A DNA stretch of 64,000 nucleotides from Populus alba. Lineage: Eukaryota > Streptophyta > Magnoliopsida > Malpighiales > Salicaceae. The stretch spans positions 11,210,147-11,274,146 of the forward strand of contig NC_133297.1 in NCBI RefSeq assembly GCF_005239225.2, in the 5' to 3' direction. A program made the translations under genes and the position numbers. The notes under the pieces are model-generated. The model saw nothing but the letters and a program-made list of their open reading frames with translations, had not been told where the DNA came from and did not search any database. This document shows, piece after piece, positions 48,621 through 60,053 of this stretch (positions are counted from its first letter, which is position 1; each line of letters opens with the position of its first letter).

Positions 48621-50146
48621 ATAATAAAAGCTTGAAAACTCTTTAAGATGATCAAGGGATGTTATCAGCGCCGGAAAAAACCAATTAGTCTATATCCGAG
48701 GCTAACGATAAAAAGGTATATTAATGCCTTAACTTCACAGCTTGGTTTCGTGTATTTTGGCACAATATATTTATATATATATCGATTATGGCCCTGAACA
48801 GTGACATCTCCAGGGCTAGCATTGTTTCAGTTATTATTTTATCTCTTCTTCTCCATTTTTTTTTAAATCTTTTTCACTGACAACCTGCCGTCCTCAATAT
48901 TGTTGAACAGGTAAAGCTTCTGGTGAGGGTTGACAAAATTTTTACATGTCATCGAAAAATAATGTAAATTTGGATTATAAAATAGTAAAATTCCAAGTAA
49001 ACTTTCTTAATTGACTATGTATTAATAATTCTAGTCAAATAATAAATAGTAGTATAATATAATAAATAAAGCAAGAGCAAACTAAACAATAAAAAAAATC
49101 AAATATCTTAAAATATATAGAAAATTAAACATAGCAGGGTAAAGGGTAACCTATCAACAAGTTTCTAAAAAACTCAGAACCAATTGAACACTTATTCATA
49201 TAAAATCAAGAAAACAATTCATCTTATTCTTCTTATAAACTCAGTTTTATTTTATTGATTTTGAAAGAATCAAGTTCAATTTTACTATCTTTTAAGTTTT
49301 GTAGTTATATACGTGTGTGCAGCAATAATTAAGATCTGCGAGAGGTTCATTTTTGTATTTGCGTTAACGTTATGAGGCATGTATAGGCAAAACATGAGCC
49401 AGAAGCACTTCGCTTTGGAGTCTAGCAAACTAACCCTACATACCTTTCCTTCTTCTTGAGATACAAAGAAACATTTGCACTTCATCGTAACTTTAACCAT
49501 CTAGCTGCATTTGCAGAACTTAACAGCTCCAAATAACAGTTGATCAATCGCACCTATATTTTTGTTTATATATATTATCCATTCAGGTTCTTCGAGCCGA
49601 ACAACACTCTCTCTGTAATTGTCTAATAAGCTTCCACGTGGAGGGATAGTTTCAAGTCTTCCTGTCTCTTTATTAGGGGGCTCAAGCAGGTTTTATGGTG
49701 TTCATCAGAGACGTCATGCCATTAATCAAAAGTTTTAGTAGCAGAGGAAAAATAAAGAAAAGAAGAACACATAATTTAAATATTCAGGAGGAGTAAGAGT
49801 GGAGAACAATGATAGAGTAGTAGAAAACTAGAGAGAAGGCTGTGATGGCGACATAATTGTCTTATTAAAAGAGAATCGATCCATATTCTATGTCTAATTT
49901 GATTTTTAAGAAATATGAGCTTTTGCGGGATACCGTAGGCATCGGCGGGGGAGTTTTCTATGGCGCTAAGAGAGCGACTTTATTGCTAAAATACTTGCAA
50001 ATTGGAAGGTTTTAATTATAGATTGGAGACAAGACGGGCAGGTTGTTTGTTGATAGGTAATTTTTTATTATTCAAAGTTTAGGGCATACGACTGATCGCA
50101 TAATAATTTGGTTCAAATCCAGAAAGTTGCCGTTAGAGGAAATAAT

Positions 50147-50570
50147 GGTCAATTTAACTGGTTAGGCCAATTATTGAAGGAGTGTACAGTGTCATAAGCT
50201 AAAAAATAGTTGTCATAAGGCTGACGTGTGCATTCATAGGCAAAACTAGATTTTTATTTATGTATTAAATTTGTTTTTATATTCAAACTAGCCAAAATAA
50301 CTTTTTATATATATATTTTTGAAATTTAGGCTAAATTTCCTGTAAGTTTAATAAACTTGGGATCAAGTTCATGATGCATGCAAAATACAAAAAATATTTC
50401 TTTAATATTTTTTTAAAAATGTAAAATCATGCAAAATAATTTTTTCATTCGTTTTTTTTTTTATATTAAAAATGCAAACATGATTTTTTTTTAGAAACTT
50501 GAACACTTATAGTTTAAATCATAATTGTATTTTTGCTTTTTAAAAAAAAAAAAAATTTTTTACAAGTTAT
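50147..50570 (+). repeat. flanking duplication, copy 1
   Basis: The stretch starting TGGTTAGGCCAATTATTGAA (50159) and running through CTGACGTGTGCATTCAT recurs at 51294 with very few differences in its first 100 bases and more afterwards. The copies flank the element at 50605-51290. Confidence 0.85.
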
Positions 50571-50604
50571 TTGGTTAATTAAAAAATGCTTGTTACTATT
50601 TATG

Positions 50605-51047
50605 GTCCCAAGGTCAAATGTGTTAGAAACGCAAGAAAAAGGGAAGCAGCTAGGAGCTGTTTCCTGCGCAGCAAAATGTTGAACCGTGCTCTATTGTTCA
50701 TTGAACAGTGAAGGCATGCATCAACTGTTCATGTGAACAATTTTTTTTTTAAAAAAAAACCAGAGTAGTTAATTGATTTTACTTGCACTGTTCATGTGAA
50801 CGTGAACAACAATTTTGTTTAAAAAATTAGTTTAAGGTGAATTAAATTTACTCGTATTGTAATCTTAATTTTATTCATGATAATATTTTACCTAATTTTG
50901 TAATTCTTGTCGAATGAATTTTGTACATAATGGAATTGTAAATAATTTTTTGTTAAAGTAATTTTTTTAATATAAAGTATGATTTATTTCACGATATAAT
51001 AGCAATAGTTAAATCCACAATATTTAAATTAAAAACCATCAATATTA

Positions 51048-51079
<32 letters not shown>

Positions 51080-51290
51080 ATATATTAAAATTATTTTATA
51101 ACCTCAATTTTAAAAGAATTTTTAGCCAGATACATTAAACTACTTTTTCTTCAACCTCAATTTCAACTATGATTTTAACCAAGCACCTATTTTTTCAAAC
51201 CAATCTCAACTAAAAGTATTTTTTATAAAATAATTTTTTTCAAATCACAATCACAACAGCTACTACAATACCAAACAAATTCAAAATGAT
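50605..51290 (-). mobile_element. non-coding dispersed element, copy 2 (inverted)
   Basis: Read on the minus strand it starts TTTGTTTGGTATTGTAGTAG and follows copy 1 (38935-39690) block by block, including AATTGAGGTTGAAGAAAAAG and CGTGAAATAAATCATACTTT. It ends in CATGAACAGT-like palindromic DNA and GCGTTTCTAACACATTTGAC. A TA/TG microsatellite at about 51046-51082 interrupts it. It lies between two direct copies of its flanking DNA. Confidence 0.7.
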
Positions 51291-51291
51291 G

Positions 51292-51700
51292 ACCAATTGG
51301 TTAGGCCAATTATTGAAGGAGTGTACAGTGTCATAAGCTAAAAAACAGTTGTCATAAGGCTGACGTGTGCATTCATCGGGCCAAACTTGATTTTTATATA
51401 TGTACTAAATTTGTTTTTTTGTTTTTATATTAAAACTAGCCAAAATAATTTTTTTTATATATATTTTTGAAATTCAAGCTGAATTTCCTTGCGATCAAGT
51501 TTATGATGCATGCAAAATATAAAAAATATTTTTGTAAAATCATGTAAATTAATTTTTTCCATTCATATTTTTTTATATTAAAAATGCAAACATTGTTTTA
51601 TTTAGAAACTTGGACACATGTAGTTTAAATCATAATTGTATTTTTATTTTTTAAAGAAGGATTCTTTTTGTTGTTTTTATATTTAATTTTTTACAAAAAA
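51292..51700 (+). repeat. flanking duplication, copy 2
   Basis: Second copy of 50147-50570. It begins immediately beside the element, so the duplication junction and the element edge nearly coincide. Confidence 0.85.
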
Positions 51701-52260
51701 AATGATTTTTTTAATACATGAAACGCTTTATGATTTCAAATATTAAATATGAAAATTTAAAAAATAACATGAAGAACCCAAAATTATTGCATTATGGCTC
51801 TTCAAAACTTGAAAAATAATTAGAATTAAATTATGGCATGTTCGGGAAAACACAAAAAAGAAAAAGAAAAAAAAAAACAGAGGTTGTGAAAAATAGGTTA
51901 GGATATTTTTTCCGAATACACCTTTAGTTAAAAAACACATACTTGTAATTTACCAAATATGCTATTAGCTAAAAATTATATTTTTTCTTCCATAAATTTT
52001 ATTCTTACCAAAATGATCTTAAACCTTAAAAGGTTCTGCCCAGCCACATGGAGTGGGCTTTATAGCCAACAAGACCCATGCTAAGACCTAAGCTCAAACC
52101 AAATTAAATACGCAAATCTTTCATATCAGCCCAAACTTCCTATTTTAAACCAAACAGGCCCGAACCATAAACAAATACTAAATGGCTTCTTTTGTTTTTG
52201 GAAGATCAAAATGAAGAAACAAAGAACTTGCCTCCAGACCCGATATAGCCACACACACGC

Positions 52261-52399
52261 ACGCCATATCATCTTAGCACGAGTAAAAGCAGAAACCAAG
52301 AATATCCACCATCTAAACCATGACTCCTCTCATAAGCATGCTAGTATAAGAAAAAAAAAAGGCAAACTAGACGCCATATCATCTTAGCACGAGTAAAAG
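52261..52399. repeat. exact 29-bp direct repeat, 110 bp apart
   Basis: The word starting ACGCCATATCATCTTAGCAC occurs exactly at 52261-52289 and 52371-52399. The DNA between is unrelated low-copy sequence with a poly-A run. Confidence 0.9.
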
Positions 52400-52895
52400 T
52401 CTTAGAATTTGACTGATGAAACATGACATTGAACTTAAATTAATTACTTTATCAGTCTTGAAATAATAACACCTCTAAAGGTTCATAAAATTGAACAAGT
52501 ACTTTATATCGATCCCACTATATTAGTATCAAATAGAAATTCAGAATCATCAATCTAAATCCGCTCATCGTGTACATATAGTATCAAGAAAGGGAAACAA
52601 GATATGCATGCAGTTTCCTTGCTGTTATGGTTGGCAAGTTGCTGGTGTATGTCAAGCACCAAACTTAGACTTGGTTTCGGTTGATATCAACCAGTACTTG
52701 CTAGCTTTTCCTTTTGGTTTTAATGGTCAAAATGCCCCCCTACAAATTATTGTGTACCGAAATGAGATCCCTTTTCAATCATCCACTCTGTTTCAGAAAA
52801 TTTCTTTCTCGCAGTTAATTGGATCGATATTTATCTTACAATCAACACTAAAATTATAACCCTGGGATCTTTCTACAAAGAGAACGATAATGGGG

Positions 52896-52897
<2 letters not shown>

Positions 52898-52932
<35 letters not shown>
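52898..52932. repeat. (TA)n microsatellite
   Basis: About 17 TA units. Confidence 0.9.
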
Positions 52933-52934
<2 letters not shown>

Positions 52935-53886
52935 ACATGTATGGAGCAACTGTATTGCCCCAATTCTTTACGTGCAATTGGTATGGCTGCTCGCTTAGAT
53001 CACGTGTACCCAATGAAGGAAATCAGACTCCCTAGGTGATTTCCATCGTAGCATTCGTAATGATATGAAGATAATGACTTCCAAAAAGAAAATCATTGAC
53101 ACAATAGGCACGAAAACACTTGGGCATGAGATATATAAAAACAAATCAATCTCCTCAATCATAGAGTATGGTTATCATCCACAAGACAGAGATTAATGAT
53201 TTTTAGGAATCTCCATCATAACATGCATGCCATAACAGTTTTTATGCATGTGCCATTCTGAATTGTCTGAGCATACAAAGAAGAGATGTAAAAAGCTTTT
53301 CTTTCTCCAGATTCATCACTGGGCCGTTTTAGCTCACCCTAGAAGGATAATGAACATATTAATTAATGCAGTGCTCACCCTTTATTCATCAAATCTTTTA
53401 TCTGAACCAGGCAGGCAAAACAAAGGGAGTAGATGACACCTAAAGACTTGGTGGCACAGTCAGAATGTGATCTTTCTCCTTTGAAGTGAAACAGTGCCTT
53501 TTGCCACTATCCATGTCAACAATAAAAGCCGAATTTGCAGCACAAAACTGTTTTAAATCATTGCAAAGTTCTTGGTTAGTGATAGTTAAGCACATGCTGA
53601 GTTACTGACATCGCTATCTTTCAAAAGATCAGACAAGTAGAAAAAAGGCTTGTGCGTATTACTAGTCTGAGTAGTCTCTATGGAGCAAGAATTCAAGAAA
53701 TAAAAGAATCACATCATAAATTAGCAATTAAGGAAGTAGAGATAATTCAACTCAATTAATCAACCCTGCATCTTTATTCAAATGAAAATTCTACATCGTA
53801 TCCAAAGAAAGCAAAAAATAGGAACCTGAAAAAAGAAATATGATAAATCTCACTTTGCCAAGTAAATTCAGATGAGTTGTAGACAG

Positions 53887-54589
53887 TTAGACATTCTGAC
53901 TGCCAATAAATGGTCCTCCCTTTTGGTTTAGAGAAACATGGATGGCCCTGGCTGCTGCTACAGCTGAGTCTCCTCTCCTAACAATTTTCTCCAGCCCTTC
54001 AACTTTCTCAGACAGCAACCCAACATTTGAGTTTGTCGATTGAACCAATTTGTTTGCAGTTTCTAGGGAAGTGCATAACTGAAATAATAGCCGGAAAAAA
54101 GAAAAGAAAAAAGAAAATCTTATTTTAATCCTGCAATATTTATTGGTATCAAACCATTGCAATTCTATTAAATAATAAACTGCGCTAGAAAATCACTCAA
54201 AATATATCCTTAATTAATATAAGATCAGCTTTCAAACCTTAAGAGTAAGAGCAGTCCATGAGTGATCAGTTCCGTCAAGTGCTTGATTCAAGCGGTCATA
54301 CTCTTCCTGTACAAAAAAAATAAAATAAAAATGTTAATAAATTAATTTTTACGTAACCCTAGCTTCTATGTTATCTGTATGGGAATTGAAGAGAGAGAAG
54401 AACCTCGAAGAGTTTGGTGAGGTCTAAGGATCGAAGACTGTTATTTTTGGAATCAGAAACTGATGATGGAGGAGACAACCGATCAGCTGCAGCTGCTGCG
54501 GAGACAACATCCTTTTCTTCTTCCTCCTTTTCTGCAAGATCGCTTAATAAATCTCCTATGCATAGCAGTGGCCCTCCTACTCCTTTCAT
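53887..54589 (-). CDS. small conserved plant protein with C-terminal coiled coil, function unknown
   Basis: Three exons, 54404-54589, 54238-54306 and 53887-54078, have GT-AG junctions and stay in frame, encoding 148 residues. The N-terminus MKGVGGPLLCIGDLLSDLAE is followed by an acidic and Ala-rich low-complexity part. The middle EEYDRLNQALDGTDHSWTAL and the last exon (SLETANKLVQSTNSNVGLL, then SEKVEGLEKIVRRGD) form regular heptad-like helices, suggesting a coiled-coil subunit of a larger complex. I do not recognise a named domain. The organisation resembles small subunits of BLOC/BORC-like complexes, but that is only a guess. The leader contains a (GA)n run, and the gene is head to head with the one at 55069. 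Confidence 0.8.
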
Positions 54590-55068
54590 CTCTCCGATCC
54601 AACGCTCTCTCTCTCTCTCTCTCTCTGGATTCCTTTTCTTTTCTTTTCTTTTTCATCCCCTGAGTTTTTCGGTTTTATACATTTTACCTCATAAGAATCA
54701 CGCCGTTTCAACTTTACCCACAGACTTTACTTATTTCGAAAAACCGGGTAATATGTGAGCCGGGTAATTGAAGCGGGTGGACCGGTTTTCACTTAAACCA
54801 CGGAGACGAGTGCAGCACATACTCGATACTGCACAGAAAGAAGCAGGGCCCTCTAACCCTATTTTCTCACAGATTCATCATCTTCTGGAACGGTGAAATC
54901 TTATCAGGTAGTTTTGGAATTATTTTTTATTTTTATGGGTATCCGTTAATTTTTAACAAATTTATTTTCTTCTCTTTTATGTCTTTATTGGAATTTGATA
55001 GCTTGTAGGGTTTATCACATGATTTCTTCATTTTAATCAAATCAATTTTCTCAACAGAGGGAAGAACA
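54590..55068. promoter_or_regulatory. shared upstream region of a divergent gene pair, with 5' UTR intron
   Basis: The two starts are about 480 bases apart. On the left, a (CT)n run at 54604-54626 lies in the leader of the minus-strand gene. On the right, CTTATCAG|GTAGTT (intron from 54908) and TTCTCAACAG (ending at 55057) bound a likely 5' UTR intron of the plus-strand gene, ending 11 bases before its ATG. No TATA box was seen. Confidence 0.55.
54604..54626. repeat. (CT)n microsatellite in a leader
   Basis: About eleven CT units just upstream of the minus-strand ATG at 54589. Confidence 0.9.
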
Positions 55069-55917
55069 ATGGCATCAGGGCAAGATAATGTTAAGCACCT
55101 TGAGGAGTGCTCGGTTGCCAAGTTAGTTTCATCTTCATTTTCACTTTCGATTTGTAAATGTTTCTTTTATCGTTGCTTTGATGAAATTGAAGACTTGAAA
55201 AGATTTTGATTTTCTGGGCTGATCGCTTTGGTTTCAGTTACTTGAAAGTTTCCCTTAAGTTAGTGAGTTATACTCTCATGTGACTGCGAGGAGTTTGCGA
55301 AATTTCCTTTTGATTTGCGAGGAGTTTGCGAATGTGCATTTCCTTTTGATTTAGGCACAGTTTGATCTTTATTAGAAGGGAGAAAACTGAAGATTGGACA
55401 TTTGTTTGTCACACTGCTATCCTAGCCATATCTAGTATTGTACTCATGAACAGATTTGTGTCTGGTTTCTGATTTGGTCTTGGTCTTTGACTTCGATTGA
55501 GAACACCAAGTTTTATGTCTTAGTTTCATTCTAGAAGGCCATGTCCCTCAAACAACACTTACACATGAAAAATATTTATGCAAATAATATGTGCGCGTAA
55601 ATTTTCTTCTCCTTCTTTATTCATTTACCTGTTGTTCCGAACAAAACAATGATGATAACTACTGAATGATCTATATCTGCAGCGCACTAGGTACATGGGT
55701 TTTCTCAGTAGCAGGAGCTTTGCTTGCGATTCCAGTTGGGATAAAACGAAAATCATTTGGACCCCTTGTGTTCTTTGGTACAACAGGTACAATGCTTGAT
55801 ATTATAATGGGGATTACTCAATGTGAAAGAGAACACGCAGAACGCAAGGCAAAGCTACTAGAAGCCCAGAATTCTGCTGGCGATGCATCATTTACAGTAA
55901 CAGGATCTGAGTCTTGA
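55069..55917 (+). CDS. small membrane protein of unknown function
   Basis: Two coding exons, 55069-55121 and 55683-55917, join within an Asn codon and encode 95 residues. The short N-terminus MASGQDNVKHLEECSVANAL precedes a hydrophobic segment (about residues 20-38, WVFSVAGALLAIPVGI). A short KRKSFGP loop and a second weakly hydrophobic segment (PLVFFGTTGTMLDIIMGI) follow, then a charged tail (CEREHAERKAKLLEAQN). This suggests a two-pass organelle or endomembrane protein with both ends on one side. I do not recognise the family. A 5' UTR intron is likely. Splice sites, start context and even composition support a real gene. Confidence 0.8.
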
Positions 55918-55919
55918 TC

Positions 55920-57460
55920 TCGAGCTCACAGTCGTGTACCTGATGGTTCAACTTGCTTGCCATCAGAACCTAATGCTCACACAGATGGTGGATTGGCTTC
56001 TCCTTTTTGTTACTTTGTGGTGATTCTGTATTCTGCTTCTTACAGTCCTGTTTTTCACTTTAAAATAGTTGATAATGATGTAACTTCATATTTTGATCAG
56101 CCAAGAAGACTTCATTTTTTATAAAAAGAAGTTTTTTCAAGAAGCCTTTTCATTGCTCTAAAAAAGAATTCATTGGTTTCTTTGTTTATGAGATTGGTTT
56201 GTGAAGTTGAAACCTTTCGAAGTCATTTGGGCACATCTGACTTCATTGTTGTCAACGTCACAAGTTGATTAGTAAAAGTCAATAATTTTATAAGTTAACA
56301 TGTATCTAACATATAAAATTAAACTAAAAACTCGAAAATCAAAATTGGGCTTATCGTGCAGAATCAATAAAATTGATAAACTTAGTTTGATTTTACGAGT
56401 TTACTAAATTTATATAAGAACCAAGTCAGGTCTGAATTTGGTCTTAAAATGTCTAGTGACTAGTTTTGCGAAGATCGGATATATCTCTAACTATATATCG
56501 AATTGAGCTGAAATTTTCATAGGAAAATACTAAACACATGAAAATATATTGTGGTAAATCTTCAGGTTAAATGGAGTTCATGAACATGTTATTTAGGATG
56601 GTCGAAGTTACTAGATAAATCTTGTCAAATCTTTCAAACTAGACCTTCGTGTATTGTTTGGGACATATATGAGGCTCTAGGTGGAATTTTATTGCGATTC
56701 AAGTTGGGCTGAAAACTAGACATCTCAAGCTTTCAAACTATATATGGTAGGCCTAATAATTCATCTAGACGAGAAAAAACTACATGTTTGAAATCGAGAA
56801 TAAAATCTGTTACAAACATGCGAAAATTAAAGATTTAGGCTACATTAAGGAATTTTAGCATAAAAACTTTGTTTTTATTATTCTATTTTATTTATTTATT
56901 TAATGTTGAATAATTATATTAAATTTAAGTTTCATATTATCTATCTCATTTTATTTAAATCACTTATTGATTATAACGTTCTTGACTCTTTTTATCATAT
57001 TTGAATGTAATTTAATTTCTTGGACTGAAATTCTCAATATTGGATGAATAAGAAATTCTTGTAAGAAATATATTTTTTGAGAATTAATGAATCATTACCA
57101 CACTTGAAAATTATGTTATAACTCATTAAAAACTCTTGTAGAACTATGAAATTTCCAAAACAAACTGTCATATCTTTATAGGAAAAGGATCCTTGTCAAA
57201 TAGAAAGTCCACAAGTTAAAAGAATGTAAATAACAAAATTCATACAACTTGTTTTGACCTGTATCGCAAGGTTTCTCTTAACTTTGATTGACCTGAAATT
57301 TTACCCCATCATAGAACAATATTCTAGGAAACTCTAGGTACATTTTCAACACAATCCAATAGTCAGATTGAGAATTATGATTGGTGCCATAAAATTGTAC
57401 AATTATGCTATAATCTTGATTTATTTGTTTAACCCTTTTTTGAACCCTATGAGTGTCATA
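55920..57460. other. intergenic, no recognised feature
   Basis: The first 200 bases are probably the 3' untranslated region of the small membrane protein gene. The rest (56220-57460) lacks long open frames. It may be repeat DNA linked to the retroelement relic that follows, but I see no proof. Confidence 0.4.
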
Positions 57461-57461
57461 T

Positions 57462-58496
57462 CATGGATTGCTTCAACCATTGCCTCTATCATAGGGTATT
57501 TAAAGAAACATAACAATAGACTTCATTGAAGGCTTGCCAAGTTCATGGGGAAAGAATGTTATATTAGTCATTGTGGTGAGGTTCATTAAATATGAACATT
57601 TCTTTGTTATAACTCATTCTTTTATTGCTCAAGAAATTGCTCAATTATTCTTAGATCAAGTTTATAAGTTCTATGAGTTATCTATAACTATTTTTAATGA
57701 CATTGATAAAATTCCACTAATTTATTCTGAAAGGGGTTGTTTAAGCTATTTGGAGTCCAACTGCTATTGAGTTCATTTTACTATCCTCGGATAGATGGAT
57801 AAACTAAGAGAGAGAATCCATGTTTAGAAACGCATCTCAGGTGTATGACAATGCATAGTTCAAGCAAGTGGCATGATTGGTTGTTTCAGGCTCAATGCTG
57901 GTAGGACTTTAATTACCATTCAGCTATTAAAACGACTCCATCTCAGTCACTTTATGGTTGTCCTCCTACTTGCAGAGAATTAGATCCACATGAAAATACC
58001 TCAGTAGCAGCAGTTGAGGAAGTGGTTCAACAAAGGGCAGGCTTGGATCAATGGTTACAATTGCAATTAGAAAGGGAACAAAATAGAATGAAATAAATGG
58101 TTGATAAAGGCATAACTGAGAGAGAATTCCAAGTGGAAGATTTGGTATACGTGAAGTCCCGGCTTTATAAACAATTGAATATAGCACTCAATAAGAATAT
58201 CAAGTTAAATCCTTCTTTTTATGGACCTTATAAAAAAATACAAAGGGTGGGGTGGTGGCTTATAAGCTGCAATTACCAGAAAGGGCTTCCATTCACCTTG
58301 TATTTCATTCATAATTGCTCAAGTGAAAGGTGGGAAATAATGTAGTCAGGGTCAAGCTTGTAGCAATCTTCGATAGAAAGCTAATGAAAAAGGGCAATCA
58401 TGCAGTGACAATGGCACTTATATAATGGTTAAATCTATTAAAGAAAGAATTCAATGTCGATTCTTGAGGACAAGAATCGTTTAAAGAAAGAAGTAT
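57462..58496 (+). pseudogene. Ty3/gypsy retrotransposon relic: integrase and chromodomain end of pol
   Basis: Broken frames show the pieces typical of a plant Ty3/gypsy pol 3' end: integrase core words (GLPSSWGKNVILV, IAQEIAQLFLDQVYKFY), then EEVVQQRAGLDQWLQLQLER, TEREFQVEDLVYVKSRLYKQ and FYGPYKKIQRVG. A degraded C-terminal part with KLMKKGNHAVTMALI follows. Several stops and frameshifts interrupt it, and the gag, protease, reverse transcriptase and RNase H parts are absent. It is an old truncated copy that cannot move itself. Confidence 0.88.
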
Positions 58497-58850
58497 TGTT
58501 ATGAGCCAGAAGTTTAATCAAGGATTAGCAGCAGCAAGTGAGGAATTATGGTAGAAATAACATGTAAAGAATCTAACAGATGCGAGTTAGTTAGTTACCA
58601 TGGTAGTTAAGGGATAAAAAGGGCATGTGATGGAAGTTAATTAGACAGATGTTAGTTGAAGCTATTAGGAGTTAGTTGGCGTAGCTAGTAGGTTACATTC
58701 ATTATACATAAGCTATTGTCTTAGAGACGTGGAAAGCAAGCAATAATAATTGAAGTTTTGCAGACAATTTGTTATTCTCTCTCAAATTCTTTCTTACTTT
58801 CTCAACATATAAGCAAGATCCTTAGCACGGAATAATCAATCGATTGTTTT
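58497..58850 (+). mobile_element. partial 3' LTR of the gypsy relic
   Basis: The LTR appears to begin TGTTATGAGCC at 58497, right after a purine-rich tract (AAAGAAAGAAG). It continues through repeats of the word AGTTAGTT and a TTATTCTCTCTCAAATTC region. The right end is not certain; 58850 is an estimate. No 5' LTR was found in the window. Confidence 0.6.
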
Positions 58851-58854
58851 CCTC

Positions 58855-60053
58855 GTCTTCATTATTGCTGTGTACATAAAGATTTTTGGCATGCACTCGA
58901 GTTCATTTAGGGCTTCTAAAAGGGTATTTTCATTTTTTGATCTTTTCAAGGAAAATAACATATTTGTTTCTAAACTATCATATCTGCTCTAATGGAGTCC
59001 CTCGCCCACCAATTTTGATCAATCCATACCCCTGTCATCATCAATAGCTAAATAAATGAACTAGTTATAGGGTCATTATTTATAGCACAGAGATTCGATA
59101 TAAACTTGTTTTTCACCGATCACCACCAAGATTTTATGCAAAAAGCTCGAAATTTGAATGGAAGAATGACCTTATGCCTCATGGCTTAATCATGTGCCTG
59201 TTTAAGGAATGGTTAGCCATAGATCACATCAACAAGTTAGTTAATTGATCGAAATCTAGATAGGTCGGAAACTCAATTTGATCCAGTTGAGTATTTGTGA
59301 TAAGCTTGAAAGGAATTCATCATTCCCCTTTCTTTTATTCGTCAAAGACAGGTATGAACATTCTTGACTCACAAAAATAGTTAGAGGGATAGTCAAGATT
59401 GCTGCTTTTACTCATTACCCACATGAGATTTTGCATTTCCCAAAAGCAAAAATACATATAGGATTCAAATGAAACTGCCATACATATTAACAGCATGTTT
59501 GAAAGCCAAAAGGGCCATTTTATTCACAAGAAAAAATATTGTCATATCCCAGTCCAACATACTGCATTTTGTTATTATAAAAGCTAAGAACCAGCTACCC
59601 AAGATAAAAGGTAATGGGATGCATTGGCCAACATTACAATAACTGAGAAGAAAGTATGAGATTGGCTCCAAAGCACCAGACATGAGCCACAAAATTATGC
59701 CCGATGGAGCTGGCCTACAAAAACAAGGGCCAATTCCGCTATGAAGCAGCTTTTGTTAAAAACAGCCACCTTAGCTAAACTCCCACAGCACGGAGCCCGC
59801 TATTATCTACACCTTCTACTATATGCTTTAGCATCGAAGGTTTTTTTAAAAACACATTAAATATCAGTTATTCTTAAAAAACCACGGATTTTCCTTTTTT
59901 AAGAAAAAAAAAATCTAAAACTATACACTAGAGTTCTTATCTACAGAAGAGCTCTTGTGATCCCTTATAAAGCTCAGCTACCTTCAATTCTGTAGGTTCA
60001 ATGAGTCGAGAAACTTTATCCAACACTCAAATTGCCAGCTCATGTGATGCAGT
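58855..60053. other. intergenic and 3' region of the DIS3L2 gene
   Basis: No gene is supported. Part of 59450-60053 is probably 3' untranslated sequence of the nuclease gene. Open frames here are short and unassigned. Confidence 0.45.

Larger units (their letters stand above)
44850..53880. other. gene-free interval with repeats
   Basis: No gene was supported over 9 kb. The contents are MITE-like copies (about 48450-48620), a dispersed repeat (47770-48320), a diverged relative of the 17.6-19.6 kb unit at 47000-47460, the duplication at 50147-51700 and microsatellites. Less AT-rich parts at 49300-49900 and 52600-53500 give only short unassignable frames. Confidence 0.5.

Noticed and set aside
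52608..52859. 83-codon plus-strand frame MQFPCCYGWQVAG...
   Set aside because: No family recognised and no supporting gene structure.
59465..59692. 75-codon minus-strand frame downstream of the nuclease
   Set aside because: Lies in the probable 3' region of the DIS3L2 gene and has no recognisable motif.
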